6,362 nucleotides of DNA from Firmicutes bacterium UBA3871 (GTDB lineage: Bacteria; Bacillota; Clostridia; Peptostreptococcales; Anaerovoracaceae): assembly GCA_002392265.1 (NCBI GenBank), contig DGGP01000041.1:1-6362 (forward strand), given 5' to 3'. Position 1 is the first letter of the stretch; every line of letters begins with the position of its first letter. The notes beneath the pieces were generated by a model. The model saw nothing but the letters and a program-made list of their open reading frames with translations, was not told where the DNA came from and ran no database searches. This document shows positions 5,546 through 6,362 of this stretch, one piece after another. The position numbers and the translations under genes are program-made.

Positions 5546-6341
5546 GCGAAAGATTTACGTATATTCCAATGAAACATCGGTTTCGATAAAGACTGCCGAC
5601 CTTTTGCGGAAAAAGCTCGAGCAGAGCGGATTCGAAGTGCCAAATGATTATGACGAAGAGGCCGAGCTGATTGTCTGCATAGGCGGAGACGGTGCTTTTT
5701 TGCAGGCTGTTCATCTTTTCAATTTCCCGCACATTCCGTTTATCGGGATAAATACAGGGCATCTCGGATTTTTCCAGGAAATCAATCCCGAGCAGCTCGA
5801 CGAGTTTATTTTTAACTATAAAAACAACAAATATTCCCTGCAGCCGATGACGACGGTAAAAGGTCTGATGCGTATGGTTGACGGCTCGGAAGTGAACCTC
5901 AAGGGGTTAAACGAAATCGTAATCAGAAATGAGGATACACACAGTATTCATTTAAATATTTCAATCGGAGGCAGCTTTATTGAGCGTTTTTCGGGAGATG
6001 GCATCATCGTTTCGACTGCTGCAGGCTCCACGGCTTACAACTATTCGCTTGGTGGCTCCATTGTGGACCCGAGAATCAAGATGCTGCAGATTACGCCGAT
6101 TGCGCCGATGAATACGACGGCTTATCGCTGCTTTACATCGAGCATTCTGCTTCCGGGAGATCTGACTATCGGCATAATGCCTGAAACCGGAAAGGAAAGG
6201 TTTGTTGTCGCTGTTGATGGCGAAAGCAACCGTTACAGCTGCATTAAAAGCATCGAGATCTGCGTATCCAATACGCTTGTCAACCTGCTCCGCTTTGAGG
6301 GCTATGACTTCTGGAACAAAGTCAAAACAAAGTTCCTCTAG
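5538..6341 (+). CDS. nadK: NAD kinase
   Basis: Cytoplasmic enzyme that phosphorylates NAD to NADP using ATP or polyphosphate; the only usual route to NADP in bacteria. The 267 residues (from ATG 5538) match the compact Firmicute form. Landmarks are GGDG (49-52) with catalytic Asp51, NTGHLGF (72-78), the NE pair in LNEIVIRNE (Asn125-Glu126), FSGDGIIVSTAAGSTAY (151-167) with following SLGG (170-173), ITPIAP (185-190) and AVDGE (225-229). The open frame could extend three codons upstream to a TTG at 5529, but the RBS spacing favours the ATG. It overlaps murE by 8 bases and is probably the third gene of the operon. NAD kinase is often found near recN, tlyA or argR in Firmicutes, so placement behind a wall ligase is less common; a shared cofactor rationale (MurB uses NADPH) is only speculation. 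Confidence 0.93.
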   Translation: MNKRKIYVYSNETSVSIKTADLLRKKLEQSGFEVPNDYDEEAELIVCIGGDGAFLQAVHLFNFPHIPFIGINTGHLGFFQEINPEQLDEFIFNYKNNKYSLQPMTTVKGLMRMVDGSEVNLKGLNEIVIRNEDTHSIHLNISIGGSFIERFSGDGIIVSTAAGSTAYNYSLGGSIVDPRIKMLQITPIAPMNTTAYRCFTSSILLPGDLTIGIMPETGKERFVVAVDGESNRYSCIKSIEICVSNTLVNLLRFEGYDFWNKVKTKFL

Positions 6342-6346
6342 GCGAA

Positions 6347-6362
6347 TTTGGGGACAGGCACC
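6347..6362. repeat. Possible REP-like palindromic repeat arm, cut by the window end
   Basis: The last bases read TTTGGGGACAGGCACC. A GGGGACAGGCACC core is familiar from dispersed palindromic repeats found in many bacterial genomes, in some cases beside Y1 (RAYT/IS200-like) transposases, where it is followed by a loop and the complementary GGTGCCTGTCCCC. The expected second arm would lie past the window edge, so neither the palindrome nor copy number can be verified. It starts 5 bases after the NAD kinase stop, a typical position for such elements. It could equally become the terminator of the operon. Confidence 0.35.

Overview
The window looks like the chromosome of a low-to-moderate-GC Firmicute, most likely an anaerobic member of the Clostridia. 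The evidence is strong AGGAGG-type Shine-Dalgarno sites, hairpin-plus-U-tract terminators, a TPP-riboswitch-controlled ECF thiamine transporter, a clostridial-type crotonase, a DUF975 membrane protein and a Gram-positive-type MurE. The genus cannot be fixed from the sequence. All six genes lie on the + strand, intergenic gaps are short (none reaches 300 bases), and no rRNA, tRNA, CRISPR array or complete mobile element is visible.

Layout. (1) 1-780: the 3' part of a TPP riboswitch, its expression platform, and thiT, the thiamine-binding S component of an ECF transporter. The Shine-Dalgarno of thiT lies inside a terminator-like hairpin. (2) 784-1699: a possible promoter, a single-gene crotonase (crt) and a strong intrinsic terminator. 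(3) 1745-2682: a DUF975 membrane protein with an acidic Pro/Glu/Thr-rich tail, closed by a very GC-rich terminator. (4) 2709-6341: a good promoter followed by a tight three-gene operon. It encodes an ATP-grasp ligase resembling D-aspartate ligases of peptidoglycan synthesis, a MurE-type Mur ligase 9 bases downstream, and an NAD kinase that overlaps the end of murE by 8 bases. (5) 6347-6362: the right edge carries a motif resembling one arm of a dispersed palindromic (REP-like) repeat, cut by the window end.

How the genes fit together. Units 1-3 look independent: thiamine salvage, acyl-CoA metabolism and an uncharacterised membrane protein. The operon of unit 4 is the most interesting part. 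A Mur ligase that adds residue 3 of the peptidoglycan stem peptide sits beside an ATP-grasp enzyme of the type that adds an acidic D-amino acid to the side chain of that residue. Together they suggest a non-DAP wall with a D-Asp- or D-Glu-containing cross-bridge (A4-type). The Mur ligase has an unusual amino-acid-specificity loop, so its substrate is uncertain. Nothing here is a clear new defence or mobile system.
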